Below are positions 51,511 to 61,560 of a stretch of DNA of 64,000 nt, one piece after another. Made by a program: the position numbers and the translations under genes. The notes below the pieces were generated by a model. That model had not been told where the DNA came from. It saw only the letters and a program-made list of their open reading frames with translations, and did no database searches. The stretch covers positions 1,426,001-1,490,000 of the forward strand of contig NZ_RBKT01000001.1 of the NCBI RefSeq assembly GCF_003633685.1, written 5' to 3'. This DNA is from Micromonospora pisi (GTDB lineage Bacteria > Actinomycetota > Actinomycetes > Mycobacteriales > Micromonosporaceae). The first letter of the stretch is position 1; each line of letters starts with the position of its first letter.

Positions 51511-51949
51511 GTCAATCCCTTTGCGGTTCAGGGGTCGGCTGAGGGTCGTTCCGACGGATAGCTCGTACCGCTGCCAAGCCCAGCTGGAACAGCCGACACG
51601 ATAGTGACTAGCCCCGACAGTTCCTACGCCAACATGGGGCATTGCCGAAATTGACTGATCTTGACCTGTTTTGGTCAGATAACGTCGATAAGCCGACCTC
51701 GCTCGACCTCACTCGACCTTGCGGACCGACCTACCGACGGATGTCCCATCGACCTACGGCCTCGCCGCCCACACCAGCCCGGGGACATTAGGGACCCGCC
51801 GTGTCCGGCGCCAGCCCCAGGACGACCTATGCCGTCATATGTCAATTTATGAGGGTAGCCACTGCCACATCACACCCCCAATGTCTACGCTCCGCAAGGC
51901 ATCGCTCACCGCACGCCACATACCAGCAATTGATCTCGAAGGGCCAACG
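51511..51949. promoter_or_regulatory. Divergent promoter region with a TGACC-N6-GGTCA dyad
   Basis: 440 bp between the yeh-like operon and the EF-hand gene, with no supported gene. At 51658-51680 atcttgacc and ggtcagat form an imperfect dyad (core TGACC-N6-GGTCA, 51662-51677) next to ttgact at 51651. The shape is that of a dimeric-repressor operator over a promoter; the regulator is unknown. Confidence 0.5.
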
Positions 51950-52525
51950 ATGGACATCTCGCCGTTCCTCGATCGCAAGCTCGCCCGCCGGTTCGCCACC
52001 TACGACACCAATGGCGACGGCTACGTCGGGGGCGAGGACTTCGCCCGATCCGCCGTACGAATGGCCGAGGAGTTCGGTCACCTCGCTGACTCCCCCGCTC
52101 GGCAGCGCCTGGAGGAGCTGGCCGACCAGATCTGGCGGCATCTCGCCGACGTCGCCGACACGGACACAGACGGCCAGGTCAGCGAGACCGAGTACAAGGC
52201 CGCGTTCGCCGCGGGACTGCTGGAGACTCCCGCCTCGTTCGACGCCGGCTACCTGCCGTTCCTCGACGCCATCATGGCGATCGCCGACACCGACGGCGAC
52301 GGACTGCTCACCAGCGACGAGTACGTCCGCTGGACCGGCTCGCTGATGAACCTTCCCGAGTTCGATGCCAGGGACGTCTTCCAGCGGCTGGACGCGGACG
52401 GTGACCACCAGGTCAGCACCCGCGACCTGCTGGAGGCGATACGCGAGTTCTACTTCAGCGAGGACCCGGACTCGGCGGGGAGCTGGCTGCTCGGGCCGCT
52501 ACCGGCGTCGTACCCGGTCAGGTGA
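51950..52525 (+). CDS. EF-hand calcium-binding protein (calerythrin-like)
   Basis: 191 aa from ATG 51950, with gaaggg upstream; the frame is open earlier but lacks EF-hand sequence. Four EF-hand loops are visible: DTNGDGYVGGED (about 19-30), DTDTDGQVSETE (about 74-85), DTDGDGLLTSDE (about 118-129) and DADGDHQVSTRD (about 152-163). The first three keep all calcium ligands; the fourth has His at the position normally Gly and Asp at the last ligand. No signal peptide, so cytoplasmic. This is the size and layout of actinobacterial calerythrin-type sarcoplasmic-like proteins, which buffer Ca2+. Confidence 0.92.
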   Translation: MDISPFLDRKLARRFATYDTNGDGYVGGEDFARSAVRMAEEFGHLADSPARQRLEELADQIWRHLADVADTDTDGQVSETEYKAAFAAGLLETPASFDAGYLPFLDAIMAIADTDGDGLLTSDEYVRWTGSLMNLPEFDARDVFQRLDADGDHQVSTRDLLEAIREFYFSEDPDSAGSWLLGPLPASYPVR

Positions 52526-52611
52526 CGGCGCGGCGGTCAGCCAGCCGCCTCGCATGCCCGTTCCGAGGTACGACACCGCCACCCGGAACTGCCTGCCCCG
52601 ACCCGGTGACG

Positions 52612-53103
52612 TCAGGTCGGCGTCCTGACCGGACACGGGCCGGAATCGGCACCGGTACGGCAGGTGATCGGTGCCGACACGCTCGACCAGCAGTAACGCA
52701 CCTCGTCGATCTTGTCTAGCGGCTGGAAGTAGGCGGCGTACCCGGTGACCTGGTGGTTGGTGGGCGACAGTCGGGCGACCCCGCCCGGCCGGGTCACGCT
52801 CGCCAGGCCGTCGGCGTCGGTGGTCGCGGAGAACAGCGCCTCGCTGTGCGCGTTGTTCGGGCCCACCACCGTGACCGCCAGCTTCACGGTGACCCCGGCG
52901 ATCGGTTCGCCGTCCCTGGTCAGCCGCGCGCTGACGGTGAGCGGGGCGGTTAGGTCGTCAACCTCGACCGGCGACACCTGGAGCACGGTGTCGGTGCAGC
53001 CGCCAGCACAGCCGCCGAGCGGGCCGACAAGGCCGCCGGCGAGCACCAGGGCGAGCAGCCCGGTACGTCGCCGGCGGACCTCCGCCGGAATGCCGGTCAA
53101 CAT
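52612..53103 (-). CDS. Small lipoprotein with Ig-like domain
   Basis: 163 aa. A signal peptide ends in PLGGC (lipobox, Cys about 32). The rest is a single beta-sandwich-like domain with VSARLTRDGEPIAGVTVKLAV and TTDADGLASVTRP, resembling bacterial Ig-like (Big_1) modules, and several cysteines in the C-terminal part (RYCWSS, ITCRTG, GPCPV). The ATG (53103) overlaps the last codons of the 1933-aa secreted protein by 7 bp, so the two are translationally coupled and probably act together at the cell surface. Confidence 0.75.
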   Translation of the reverse strand: MLTGIPAEVRRRRTGLLALVLAGGLVGPLGGCAGGCTDTVLQVSPVEVDDLTAPLTVSARLTRDGEPIAGVTVKLAVTVVGPNNAHSEALFSATTDADGLASVTRPGGVARLSPTNHQVTGYAAYFQPLDKIDEVRYCWSSVSAPITCRTGADSGPCPVRTPT

Positions 53104-56100
53104 GCCCCGCCGTCGCCGGTGTTCTCCTGCCTGGGCGCGTGCTCGCCGTCGAACGGCCAGGCCGCGTACGCCAGCAGGTCGAAGATGTAGTCGTCCACGT
53201 CGTCTCCCGGATCGAGCATGGTCACCACGCTGGGTCGGCCGCCGGGCACGGTCACCCCGTTGCGGGACTTCTCCGCCAGACCTGGCCAGACCGCCAGGAC
53301 GATCTCGGCCAACGGGATGCCCCAGGTGCTGACCTCGACCGTCACCCGGCTGGGCTGCTGCAGATCGTAGCGGTGGTAGTAGACGCTGTCGTACAACCGG
53401 GTCAGCTGCAGGTCCTGTTTGAAGAAGTCCGGTCCGATGATCTTGTCGATCCGCATCAGCAGGTCGATGTCGAGATCGAGGTGGACGCCGGCCATCGACA
53501 TGGTCGCCTGACCGAAGGTGCCGTCGAACGCCAGGAACAGGTAGCCCAGCTCCCTGGGCAACTCGAACGGCAGGTCGGTACGGACATTGCCTGGCCGCAG
53601 CGTCGCCTGGCGGATGTCGGTGAGGTGGAAGGTGATGTCACTGATCCAGCTCTCTCTCACCTCCGCGTGTCCGGCGAACAACCCGCGTACCAGCCCGAAG
53701 CAGTTGAAGAATTCGAGGTCCACGTCCTGCCTCGGCACCCGGAGGTGCAGGTTGCCGACCATCCGTAGTTCGTCGGTGTCCGGGGTTGAGGTGATCGTGA
53801 CGACCTGGGTTTCCGGCGCGAGTTCGACGGTGGTCCGGTGGCCGAGGTTGGTGATGTGCAGTTCCAGATCGTCGGGCCCGACCACCGCGAGGTCGGTCTT
53901 CCGAACCAGGTTCGCCTCGACCTCCACGTCGATGTCGAGAGTGTCCCGTCCGTCGTTCGCCGTGTAGTCCACGGTGGGCAGGTTGTCGCCCTGGGCGCTG
54001 CCGAAACCTCTGGCGCCGAACGTCATGTCGGTGGGAACGTCGCTCAGCTGGACCTGGCCGGTGGCCGGGTCACCGTTGAACGTGCCGGTGGCCTTGATGG
54101 AGAGGTTGTCGACGACCGTCGAGTTCTTGACCCGCACCGAGGTGGGCGAGCCGACTTTGCCACTCACCTCCAGGTCGCCCGGAATCGGGTCGAGGTGGGC
54201 CATCGCCCGAGTCGAGCCGAAGATCGGCACCTGGTCGGCCTGGGCGTGCAGGTCCAGGGTGCCGGCCGAGTCCACGTCCGAGTCGTACCTGATGGTGAGC
54301 GTGTCGGTGAGGTCGATCGGGCCCAGGGTGAAGTTGATCCCGGACGGCAGGTCGGTCAGGGTCGCCTCGGCCTTGATCCGGTCCGGCGGCGACGGTACGA
54401 AGACCGAGTCGTCGACGTACAGGGTCAACGTGTTCGTCCGGGGCTGGTATCCGGCGAACGAGTAGCTGCGTGTTGTCGGGTCGACGGTTACCCGGGTGGG
54501 CAGTCCCGAGACGTTGATGATCCCGGTCAACCCGAAGCACTTCCCGTCCACGCAGAACGGGCCCTGGTCGGCGCAGCCCGGCCCGGTGCCGCAGCCCCGG
54601 TCCACCACCGAGGCACCGTTGGCGTAGCGCGGTGCCCCCAGCCCGTCCAGCGCGGCCACCTTGCCCAGCCAGAACTGCGTCTCCACGTCGAGCGTCGTGT
54701 CGGCGGTGTAGTCGACCACCCCGTTGGCGGAACTGAAGGTGACTGTTCCCGGGATCGGCCCGAGCCGCCCGAGTGCTCCCAGCCGGACGTCCTGCGCACC
54801 GCCCGCGGCCAGCCGTACGTCACCGTCCAGCGCGATGGTCTGCCGATCCGCGTGGTAGCTGGCCGTGATCGACGAGCCGGAATGACCGAACTCGGCGTCC
54901 CGCAGACCGGTGATCGACGCACTGCCGTCGATGTTGCCGTTGACCTCGTTGTAGTGGGTCGCCAGGTGTGACCCGTTCGGCGCCAGGGCGCCAGCGTGGT
55001 TGGTCACCGCGAACGCGGCGCTCCCCAGCGAACTGCCCTCGGCGGCCCGGAAGGCGTACGTGCCGTTTCCCCAGTCCGCGTCGAACCGGGCCGGCACGTC
55101 GCGTACGTCCGCGAACGCGGACCAGGTCCGGCCCGCGTACGGCACGTGGGCCAGGAACGAGATCGCCGAGATGGGTGCCGACATGGTGGTCGCGGCGTGC
55201 CGGGCCGGCAGGTCGACCAGCGCGTCCACGGTGGCCGGCACCCCGGTCACCGAGGCGGTCAGGTAACCCGTGCTGGCGCTGGTCACGGTAAGCCCGACCG
55301 AGTCCACCGCGGCGGAGTTGCGGACGGCCACGGTGGTCCGGTCACCGACCGTACCGTTGACGTGCATCGTGGCCGGCAACCGGCCGACCGTGGCCCGGCC
55401 GCGCACCACTGGGAAGGTCTGGTTGGTGGTGGTCAGGTCGGCGTCGAAGCGCAGGCTGCCCAGCGGCGCCGAAGCGGTGTACCGGAAGTCGATCGAGCCG
55501 CCGTTGACCTCGACCGGGCCGACCGTCATGTCCAGTTCGGGCGGCAGACCGGAGAGGCTGGCCAGGGCCCGTACGTCAGGCAGGGTGTCGACCAGCCCGG
55601 CCAGGCGCAGGTACGCCTGCAACGGCGCGGCCGGCGGCCGGTAGCCGGTGAACACCACCGTACGCGCCCGGGTGTCCACGGCCAGGTTGCTCGGCAGTCC
55701 GGGTAGCCGGACCGTGCCGACGAGTCCGAGGCAGCGGGTGAAGACCGTGCAGAACACGCCCTCGTCCTCGGCGCAGCCGTTGCCGGTGTCGCAGCCGTTT
55801 CCGACCAGGGCCACCCCGTTGGCGAACAGCGGTGCACCCAGCCCTGCGAGCGCGGCCACCTTGCCCACCCGTACGCCGATGGTCAGGCCGACGTTGCCGC
55901 TCGCGGTGTAACTGAGCCGGCCGTCGGCAAAGGTGGACCGGATGGTGTTCGGCAACCCGTCCACCCGGGCCACTGCGGAGAGTTGGGTGTCGTCGACGCC
56001 GTTCGCGGCGAGCAGCACGTCCGCGTCCACGAACACCGGATCACCACCGGTGTCGGTGTCCAGCCGGAAGGTCTGTCCGCCGCCGTCGCGCGCGTATTCC

Positions 56101-58898
56101 ACCCAGGACAGGTTGCGCACCGACACGCTGCCGTCGAGGTCACCGGTGACCTGCCGGTAGCGTACGGCCAGGTGCAGCCCGGTCGGTGCGACCTGGCCGG
56201 TGTGATTGGTGACCGCGAACCGGGCCCCGCCGAGCGGTCCGGACAGGCCCCGGAACCGGTAGGTGCCCTCGGCGAAGTCCGCGTCGAACCGGGCCGGCAC
56301 GCCGGTCAGGTCGGCCATCGCGATCCAGTCCCGACCACCGGACGGCAACCGGACCACCGCCGCCAGGCTGGTCAGCGGATCGGACTGGGTGCCGTCGAGG
56401 TGTCGGGCCGGCAAGTCCAGCAGGAAGTCCATGGTGCTGGCCAGCCCGGCTGCGGCCGCTGACAGGTAGTGGTCCTGCTGCGGGCGCAACGTCTCCACGT
56501 GCGCGGGGCTGGCGAACACCTCCACCTTCTGCACCCGGCTGGTCGCCTCGTACCGTAGCCGAGGCCGGTCGCCCAGGTCGTAGGAGAGGTCGATCCGTTC
56601 GGGCAGCTCGTTGACGGTGGCGAACAGGGTCGGCCCGGCGGCCGTGTTGGTGTACGCGGCGAACACCCGGTGGATCACCGAGCTGGTCTGGTACGCGACC
56701 GTACGCGCCACGGTGTCCACGTCCAGCGACGCGGTGGCCGGCAGGTTGGACATCTCCAACCGGGCCTTGTGCAGCCCGTCCAGGTCACCGGCGGCGACGA
56801 AGGGCTGCCCGCCCGGGTCGAACGTGGTGGTGAGCCGGGGATGCCCGTCATAGTAGGCGTCCACCTGCCGCATGCCGGTGACCCGGGCGGATACGCCCAG
56901 CGCGGTGCCGTCGGTGACCAGCGTCGCGTGGTCGCTGTCGTACGGCGCGAACGTGCCGAGGTTGCGCGAGATGGCCACGGTGGCGGAGCCGAGCGGCTGG
57001 GCGCCGTTGAACGCCACGTGGCTGGTACCGGTGTCGGCGGTGAGCTGCACCTCGGTGGGTAGCCCGCGCAGCGAGCCTCGGCCGACCAGGCCGCCCGCCT
57101 TGTCGTACACCGCGACGTCCAGCGCGGCGAGCTGGCTGGCTGCGGTGTAGTCGAGATCGACCCCGGTTTCGGTGTTCGCCAACGCCGCGTTGAACGAGGT
57201 GGGGATCGCCTCGGCGGTGGCCTGGACCGCGTTGACCAGGCCCGTGGGCTGGTAGCCGAAGTCGGCGAAGAGCACCCGGTCGATGCCGGCGGACGCCTGG
57301 TACTCGAGGGTGGCCTTGCCGCCGGGAGGCCGGGTCAGCTCGACGAACACGCTGGTGGGCAACTCGTCGACGGCGAGCTGGGTGAACTCGTCGACGCCGT
57401 CGCGGTTGCTGAGCACCTGGACGTCCAGGTGGGTGGCGGTGTCGCTGGTCGAGTCCACCACCACGTTCTGGTCGGTGGTCTCGCTGCCCGGATCGATCCG
57501 GGCCCGGGCGGAGAAGATCGACGGTACGGGCGAGAACCGGGCACTTGCCACCGTCGGCTGGTACGGGTCACCCGCGTCGTCGTCGGTGACCGAGGCCAGC
57601 CCGGCGGTCACCGCGAGCGCGTTGCCGGCACCAGCCTGGAGCAGCCGGGCCTGGATGTCGTACACGCCCCGGAGCAGGGTCACCGGGTTGAACGTGAACA
57701 GTCCCAAGGTGCCGGTAGGCAGGGTGCTACCGCGCCGCAGTCCGTCGAAGCCGACCGAGATCCGCTGGTGGCCGGGGAGGTCGTAGACGGCCCAGACGTG
57801 CGCCGGCAGTGGCTGACCGGCCAGTTCGCTGGTGGGCAGTCGGAGCGCCAGCAGGGCGACGCCGACGTTGATCAGGTCCAGCAGGGCTTCCAACTTCTCC
57901 GTCAGCAGCGCCTGGAGATCTTCGATGAGGTCCTGCAACCGCAGCCGTTCGATCAGCAGCTCGGGATGAAGGATGATCTGGAGCGGGTCCCTGAGCAGTT
58001 CCAGGACGACGGCGAGGCGATCCTGGGCCGCGGTGAGTGTGGACTGCACATCGAGGAGCTGACGCGACGCGGCGACCACGTCGCCGGGAAGCGCCACCGG
58101 TAGCAGGTCGGCCAGTACGTCCGGGGTGCCGTCACCGGTCACGTCCACGATCGCGGGTACGGCCAGCGGCAGGGTGAGCGAGCAGGACACCGTCTTGGTG
58201 GCCGACTCCGAGCAGATCCGGTACGTGATCCGCGGAATGCCGTCCGGCAACTGCTCCAGCAGCGCCAGCGGGTCGACCGGCAGCGGTGGCGGGATGTTGC
58301 CGCTGGCGAGTGCCGCGATCAGTGCCTCCAGCGTGACCGGGTTCGCCGGATCGACGAACTGGGCCGAGGAGACCTGGGGCTGGAGCTTGCGGGCGTCCAG
58401 GTCCGGGGTGCGGTCCGGATGAAGCCGGCCGGCCCGGTCGAGTGTGGTGATGGCGTCCGCCGAGGTGGCGTCGATCAGTTCCTGGGCGGGGTGCATCGGC
58501 ACGGTGAGCGGCACGGGCCTGACCGGCGGGTTCGGCACCACCGGGGCCCGGTCGACGTCGACCGTGCCGGCGGCGGGGTCGACCGCGGGTAGCGGGGCGA
58601 TCGGCGTCAGCGCGGCGGATTGCCCCCGGTCGACCTGCACCGAGCCGGGTGCCGGGTCGACGGGTGGCACCTGGGCGAGTCGCGGCATGATCGCCGTACG
58701 CGACGGCTGCGTGGGCGCGTCCGGCGCCGTACCGTCCGGTGTGGTCGAACCGGGTTTCGAGCTTGCCGTGCCAGGCTTCGGAGCTGCCGGAACAGGCTCG
58801 GCCCGGGCCGGATCTGGTACCGCGAGTTGGCCGGCCACCAGAATCGCGACAGCGGCGGTGGTCAGGAGTGTACGGCCAAGGCTTGCGCGAATGTGCAT
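53097..58898 (-). CDS. Very large secreted beta-rich repeat protein
   Basis: 1933 aa from ATG 58898 (gggggagg upstream). It has a Sec signal peptide (TTAAVAILVAGQLAVPDPARAEP), a Pro-rich stretch and then many repeats of about 85-110 residues with the recurring pattern GLP-x-x-(hydrophobic). Two long modules are homologous: each has RFDADxxxGTYxFR, a FAVTNH-x-G segment, and a four-cysteine element (NGCDTGNGCAEDEG...CTVFTRCLG and RGCGTGPGCADQG...CVDGKCFG). The C terminus ends in ENTGDGGAC with no anchor. No known family is recognised. It is likely a surface fibre or adhesin-like protein; this is inferred from architecture. Confidence 0.75.
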   Translation of the reverse strand: MHIRASLGRTLLTTAAVAILVAGQLAVPDPARAEPVPAAPKPGTASSKPGSTTPDGTAPDAPTQPSRTAIMPRLAQVPPVDPAPGSVQVDRGQSAALTPIAPLPAVDPAAGTVDVDRAPVVPNPPVRPVPLTVPMHPAQELIDATSADAITTLDRAGRLHPDRTPDLDARKLQPQVSSAQFVDPANPVTLEALIAALASGNIPPPLPVDPLALLEQLPDGIPRITYRICSESATKTVSCSLTLPLAVPAIVDVTGDGTPDVLADLLPVALPGDVVAASRQLLDVQSTLTAAQDRLAVVLELLRDPLQIILHPELLIERLRLQDLIEDLQALLTEKLEALLDLINVGVALLALRLPTSELAGQPLPAHVWAVYDLPGHQRISVGFDGLRRGSTLPTGTLGLFTFNPVTLLRGVYDIQARLLQAGAGNALAVTAGLASVTDDDAGDPYQPTVASARFSPVPSIFSARARIDPGSETTDQNVVVDSTSDTATHLDVQVLSNRDGVDEFTQLAVDELPTSVFVELTRPPGGKATLEYQASAGIDRVLFADFGYQPTGLVNAVQATAEAIPTSFNAALANTETGVDLDYTAASQLAALDVAVYDKAGGLVGRGSLRGLPTEVQLTADTGTSHVAFNGAQPLGSATVAISRNLGTFAPYDSDHATLVTDGTALGVSARVTGMRQVDAYYDGHPRLTTTFDPGGQPFVAAGDLDGLHKARLEMSNLPATASLDVDTVARTVAYQTSSVIHRVFAAYTNTAAGPTLFATVNELPERIDLSYDLGDRPRLRYEATSRVQKVEVFASPAHVETLRPQQDHYLSAAAAGLASTMDFLLDLPARHLDGTQSDPLTSLAAVVRLPSGGRDWIAMADLTGVPARFDADFAEGTYRFRGLSGPLGGARFAVTNHTGQVAPTGLHLAVRYRQVTGDLDGSVSVRNLSWVEYARDGGGQTFRLDTDTGGDPVFVDADVLLAANGVDDTQLSAVARVDGLPNTIRSTFADGRLSYTASGNVGLTIGVRVGKVAALAGLGAPLFANGVALVGNGCDTGNGCAEDEGVFCTVFTRCLGLVGTVRLPGLPSNLAVDTRARTVVFTGYRPPAAPLQAYLRLAGLVDTLPDVRALASLSGLPPELDMTVGPVEVNGGSIDFRYTASAPLGSLRFDADLTTTNQTFPVVRGRATVGRLPATMHVNGTVGDRTTVAVRNSAAVDSVGLTVTSASTGYLTASVTGVPATVDALVDLPARHAATTMSAPISAISFLAHVPYAGRTWSAFADVRDVPARFDADWGNGTYAFRAAEGSSLGSAAFAVTNHAGALAPNGSHLATHYNEVNGNIDGSASITGLRDAEFGHSGSSITASYHADRQTIALDGDVRLAAGGAQDVRLGALGRLGPIPGTVTFSSANGVVDYTADTTLDVETQFWLGKVAALDGLGAPRYANGASVVDRGCGTGPGCADQGPFCVDGKCFGLTGIINVSGLPTRVTVDPTTRSYSFAGYQPRTNTLTLYVDDSVFVPSPPDRIKAEATLTDLPSGINFTLGPIDLTDTLTIRYDSDVDSAGTLDLHAQADQVPIFGSTRAMAHLDPIPGDLEVSGKVGSPTSVRVKNSTVVDNLSIKATGTFNGDPATGQVQLSDVPTDMTFGARGFGSAQGDNLPTVDYTANDGRDTLDIDVEVEANLVRKTDLAVVGPDDLELHITNLGHRTTVELAPETQVVTITSTPDTDELRMVGNLHLRVPRQDVDLEFFNCFGLVRGLFAGHAEVRESWISDITFHLTDIRQATLRPGNVRTDLPFELPRELGYLFLAFDGTFGQATMSMAGVHLDLDIDLLMRIDKIIGPDFFKQDLQLTRLYDSVYYHRYDLQQPSRVTVEVSTWGIPLAEIVLAVWPGLAEKSRNGVTVPGGRPSVVTMLDPGDDVDDYIFDLLAYAAWPFDGEHAPRQENTGDGGAC

Positions 58899-59054
58899 GA
58901 CGACGCCTCCCCCGGGTGGCGATGGACGCGATAAGCCTCCCCCATACATTGACAGACGTCTACTAACGATTGGGTATCCGACATCTGCTCCGGGTCCTTG
59001 ATGCGCATCCGGAAGTGACGACCCCAGGCGTCCCGGGACGCCTGGGTGGCGCCT

Positions 59055-60947
59055 TCAGCTCGTCGGTGCGGCCTGGACCGCGGCCCGGTCGAGCGCGAGC
59101 GGTAGCAGACCGGCCAGTTGGGTGGCGGCGACGTTCCGTCCCGGCGCAAGCATGACCACCACGTTGCCCCGGCGTCCGACCACGCGGTCCTTGGCGAGGT
59201 ACGCCTCGTCCCCGCGCGGGGTGGGCAGCGGCTGGCCGGCGCCCTTGCCGATGACCAGAACGACTCGCCCGGCCCGGCCGCGTACCACGCTGACCGAGAC
59301 CGCGAACGTACCGGTCAGGTCGTTGAAGTTGGTGTTCGTGTAACGCGGGTCGCCACGGTAGCCCGAGTCGCGGTCCGGTCGCACCTGGCGGCCCACCACG
59401 GCACTGAGTTCGTCGGCGGTCAGCAGCGACTCGGCGACGTTACCGGCCACAGTGCCCGCATCGGCCGAGTCGTCGGTGACGTGCGGCGCGGGAGTCGCCG
59501 CCCGCAACACGGTGACCTGCTTGACGCGGCGGGTCCACCGGCGCACCTGGGCGGTCACCACGTCACCCAGCTCGCACTGGCCGGAGATCTCCTTCGGCAG
59601 GACCCAGGCCCGGGTCCGATCGGACCGACCGTCGTCGATCACCAGGTAGTAGTTGATCGGTGTCCGGTCGCTGCTCTCATCCGAGCTGTGGTACTGCCAC
59701 ATCTGGTACCAGATCACCTCACCGGAGACCGTGGCCGTGCCCGCCACGTCACCGAAGACCCGGATCATCGTGTACGCCGCGTAGCCGAGCAGGGCAAGCC
59801 CGACGAAGAGAATGCCGAGGGTGATCGAGTCCAGTTCGGCGAGGTTGAGCCACGGCTGGAACCACCGGCCGAAAAGGAAGTGGAACGGATCGTGGGCCGG
59901 GTCGACCGGCCGGCTCTCCTGTCGGGCCGCGGCCGGCCCGACAATGCCGACGAGCGACCAGCCGAACCCGGCTGCGCCGAGCGCCCGGACAAAGGGCCAA
60001 CCAAGCGGCTGGCCGTACCGGGGCAGGGTGTTCGGGTAGCTGACCCCGACCTGGCGCCAGGTGCCGCCGTACGCCGACCAGATGCGACTCCGGTCGGCCA
60101 GGCCGAGGTGGATGACCTGCGACGCCGCCCGGGTCACGCCGAGCGCGGCCCCGTACGACAGGTAGCGGTGCCAGACCGTCACGGCCGCCGGGGGCAGGTC
60201 CGCGAATGCCTCGTGCCCGACCAACCAGGCGCGGAGGCCGAGCCAACGAGCGGCGACGGCCCGGCCCAGCGGGGTGTCGCGTTCACCCATGTTCCGTCCG
60301 GCGATGCCGGAAAGGACCATCGTCGTGACGAAGAAGGCCGCACCCACACCGCCCCAACGATCGGCTGCCTGAATCCGGGACAGATAGTGGTAGGAACCGG
60401 CGGCGACGCCCAGCCCGGCGAGGGCGCCGAACACACCGAACGCGACGACCAGGCCCTTGGGGAACCGGCGCCGGGTCAGGCCGAGCCGGCGGGCCTCGTC
60501 GATCACCGCGCGGCGCAGCGAGCTGGACCAGAGACCGGCGCGCTTCTCGTTGGCGAAGGCCAGGGCGGTCAGCGGTACCATCCCACCGACCGCGCGCTCG
60601 ACCACCCGGTCGAGGACCTGGCGCTCGTATTCGTTGAGCCCGTCGGTGCGGCCCGTCGGGTGCACGGTGCTGTCGCGGGACTCGGGGCCAGCCTGCCGTA
60701 GCTCCAGATAGCCCCGGGCGGCGAGGTCGAGCAGGGTCGACTCGGCGGCGTCGACGGTGAGGCTCCACCGGTTGGCCAGCAGGTTGACCACCGCCGGGGA
60801 CTCCGGGCCGGGCAGCGTCATCGACGCCGGGGCGGGGGCGACGTCAGCCGGTCGGGTGAACAGCAGGGCGATCCAGTAGACGCCGGCCCAGCCGAGCAGG
60901 CACACCGCCGGCAGTCCCAGCTCGATGGCCAGGTCAACGGGATTCAT
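59055..60947 (-). CDS. DUF2207-family membrane protein
   Basis: 630 aa from ATG 60947 (ccggag upstream). An N-terminal membrane helix (residues 9-30) is followed by LPGPESPAVVNLLANRW, the segment that marks DUF2207 C-terminal domains, a winged-helix-like region (LDLAARGYLELRQAG), further helices (about 165-185, 200-220, 335-355, 385-405) and a long soluble tail containing PINYYLVIDDG. It follows LemA with a 28-bp gap. LemA and DUF2207 proteins are a frequent pair in bacteria and may form an envelope complex. Compared with usual DUF2207 proteins the secreted N-terminal part is missing. Confidence 0.75.
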   Translation of the reverse strand: MNPVDLAIELGLPAVCLLGWAGVYWIALLFTRPADVAPAPASMTLPGPESPAVVNLLANRWSLTVDAAESTLLDLAARGYLELRQAGPESRDSTVHPTGRTDGLNEYERQVLDRVVERAVGGMVPLTALAFANEKRAGLWSSSLRRAVIDEARRLGLTRRRFPKGLVVAFGVFGALAGLGVAAGSYHYLSRIQAADRWGGVGAAFFVTTMVLSGIAGRNMGERDTPLGRAVAARWLGLRAWLVGHEAFADLPPAAVTVWHRYLSYGAALGVTRAASQVIHLGLADRSRIWSAYGGTWRQVGVSYPNTLPRYGQPLGWPFVRALGAAGFGWSLVGIVGPAAARQESRPVDPAHDPFHFLFGRWFQPWLNLAELDSITLGILFVGLALLGYAAYTMIRVFGDVAGTATVSGEVIWYQMWQYHSSDESSDRTPINYYLVIDDGRSDRTRAWVLPKEISGQCELGDVVTAQVRRWTRRVKQVTVLRAATPAPHVTDDSADAGTVAGNVAESLLTADELSAVVGRQVRPDRDSGYRGDPRYTNTNFNDLTGTFAVSVSVVRGRAGRVVLVIGKGAGQPLPTPRGDEAYLAKDRVVGRRGNVVVMLAPGRNVAATQLAGLLPLALDRAAVQAAPTS

Positions 60948-60975
60948 CGCATGACTCCGGTGATCGTCCGGGTCC

Positions 60976-61560
60976 TCAGAACCGCACCGCTACATCGGCG
61001 CGTTCGTCGCCCGCCGCCTCGAAGTACGGCTCGGCACGGAACCCACCCAGACCAGCGATGATGTTGACCGGCAACGTCTGTACCGCCGTGTTCAGCGACT
61101 GGACCGCGTTGTTGTAGAACTGCCGGGCGTACGCAACCTGGTTCTCGGTGCCGGCGAGTTCACGTTGGAGTTCGACGAAGTTCTCACTCGCCCGCAACTG
61201 CGGGTACGCCTCGGCCACCGCGAACAACCGGCCGAGCGCCTGGGTCAGCGCTCCCTCGGCTGCGGCCCGGGCCGGCGTACCACCCGGCGTACCACCCGGC
61301 GTCCCCGCTGCGGCGACCCGGGCGGCGGTCACCGCCTCCAGCGTCGTCCACTCGTGCCCGGCGTACCCACGTACCGTCTCCACCAGGTTCGGAATCAGCG
61401 AGTGGCGCCGCTTGAGCTGGACGTCCACCTGCGCCCACGACGCCCGCACCTGGGCCCTCAGCCGTACGAGGCGGTTGTAGCCGCGTACCGCGGCGACCAG
61501 CAGGACGATCACCAGCAGGACCAACGCCGCCAGCACGCCCACCACCAGGCCAGAATCCAC
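60976..61560 (-). CDS. LemA family protein
   Basis: 194 aa from GTG 61560, which lies 8 nt after ggagagg; an upstream frame from 61638 is open but unlikely. A membrane helix opens the protein (LVVGVLAALVLLVIVLLVAAV), followed by the helical LemA body: RLRAQVRASWAQVDVQLKRRHSLIPNLVETVRGYAGHE, FVELQRELAGTENQVAYARQFYNNAVQSLNTAVQTLP. A TPGGTPGGTP stretch, encoded by a small DNA repeat near 61280-61300, interrupts the second helix. Topology: short exterior N terminus, cytoplasmic helical bundle or the reverse. First gene of the LemA-DUF2207 pair. Confidence 0.88.
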   Translation of the reverse strand: MDSGLVVGVLAALVLLVIVLLVAAVRGYNRLVRLRAQVRASWAQVDVQLKRRHSLIPNLVETVRGYAGHEWTTLEAVTAARVAAAGTPGGTPGGTPARAAAEGALTQALGRLFAVAEAYPQLRASENFVELQRELAGTENQVAYARQFYNNAVQSLNTAVQTLPVNIIAGLGGFRAEPYFEAAGDERADVAVRF

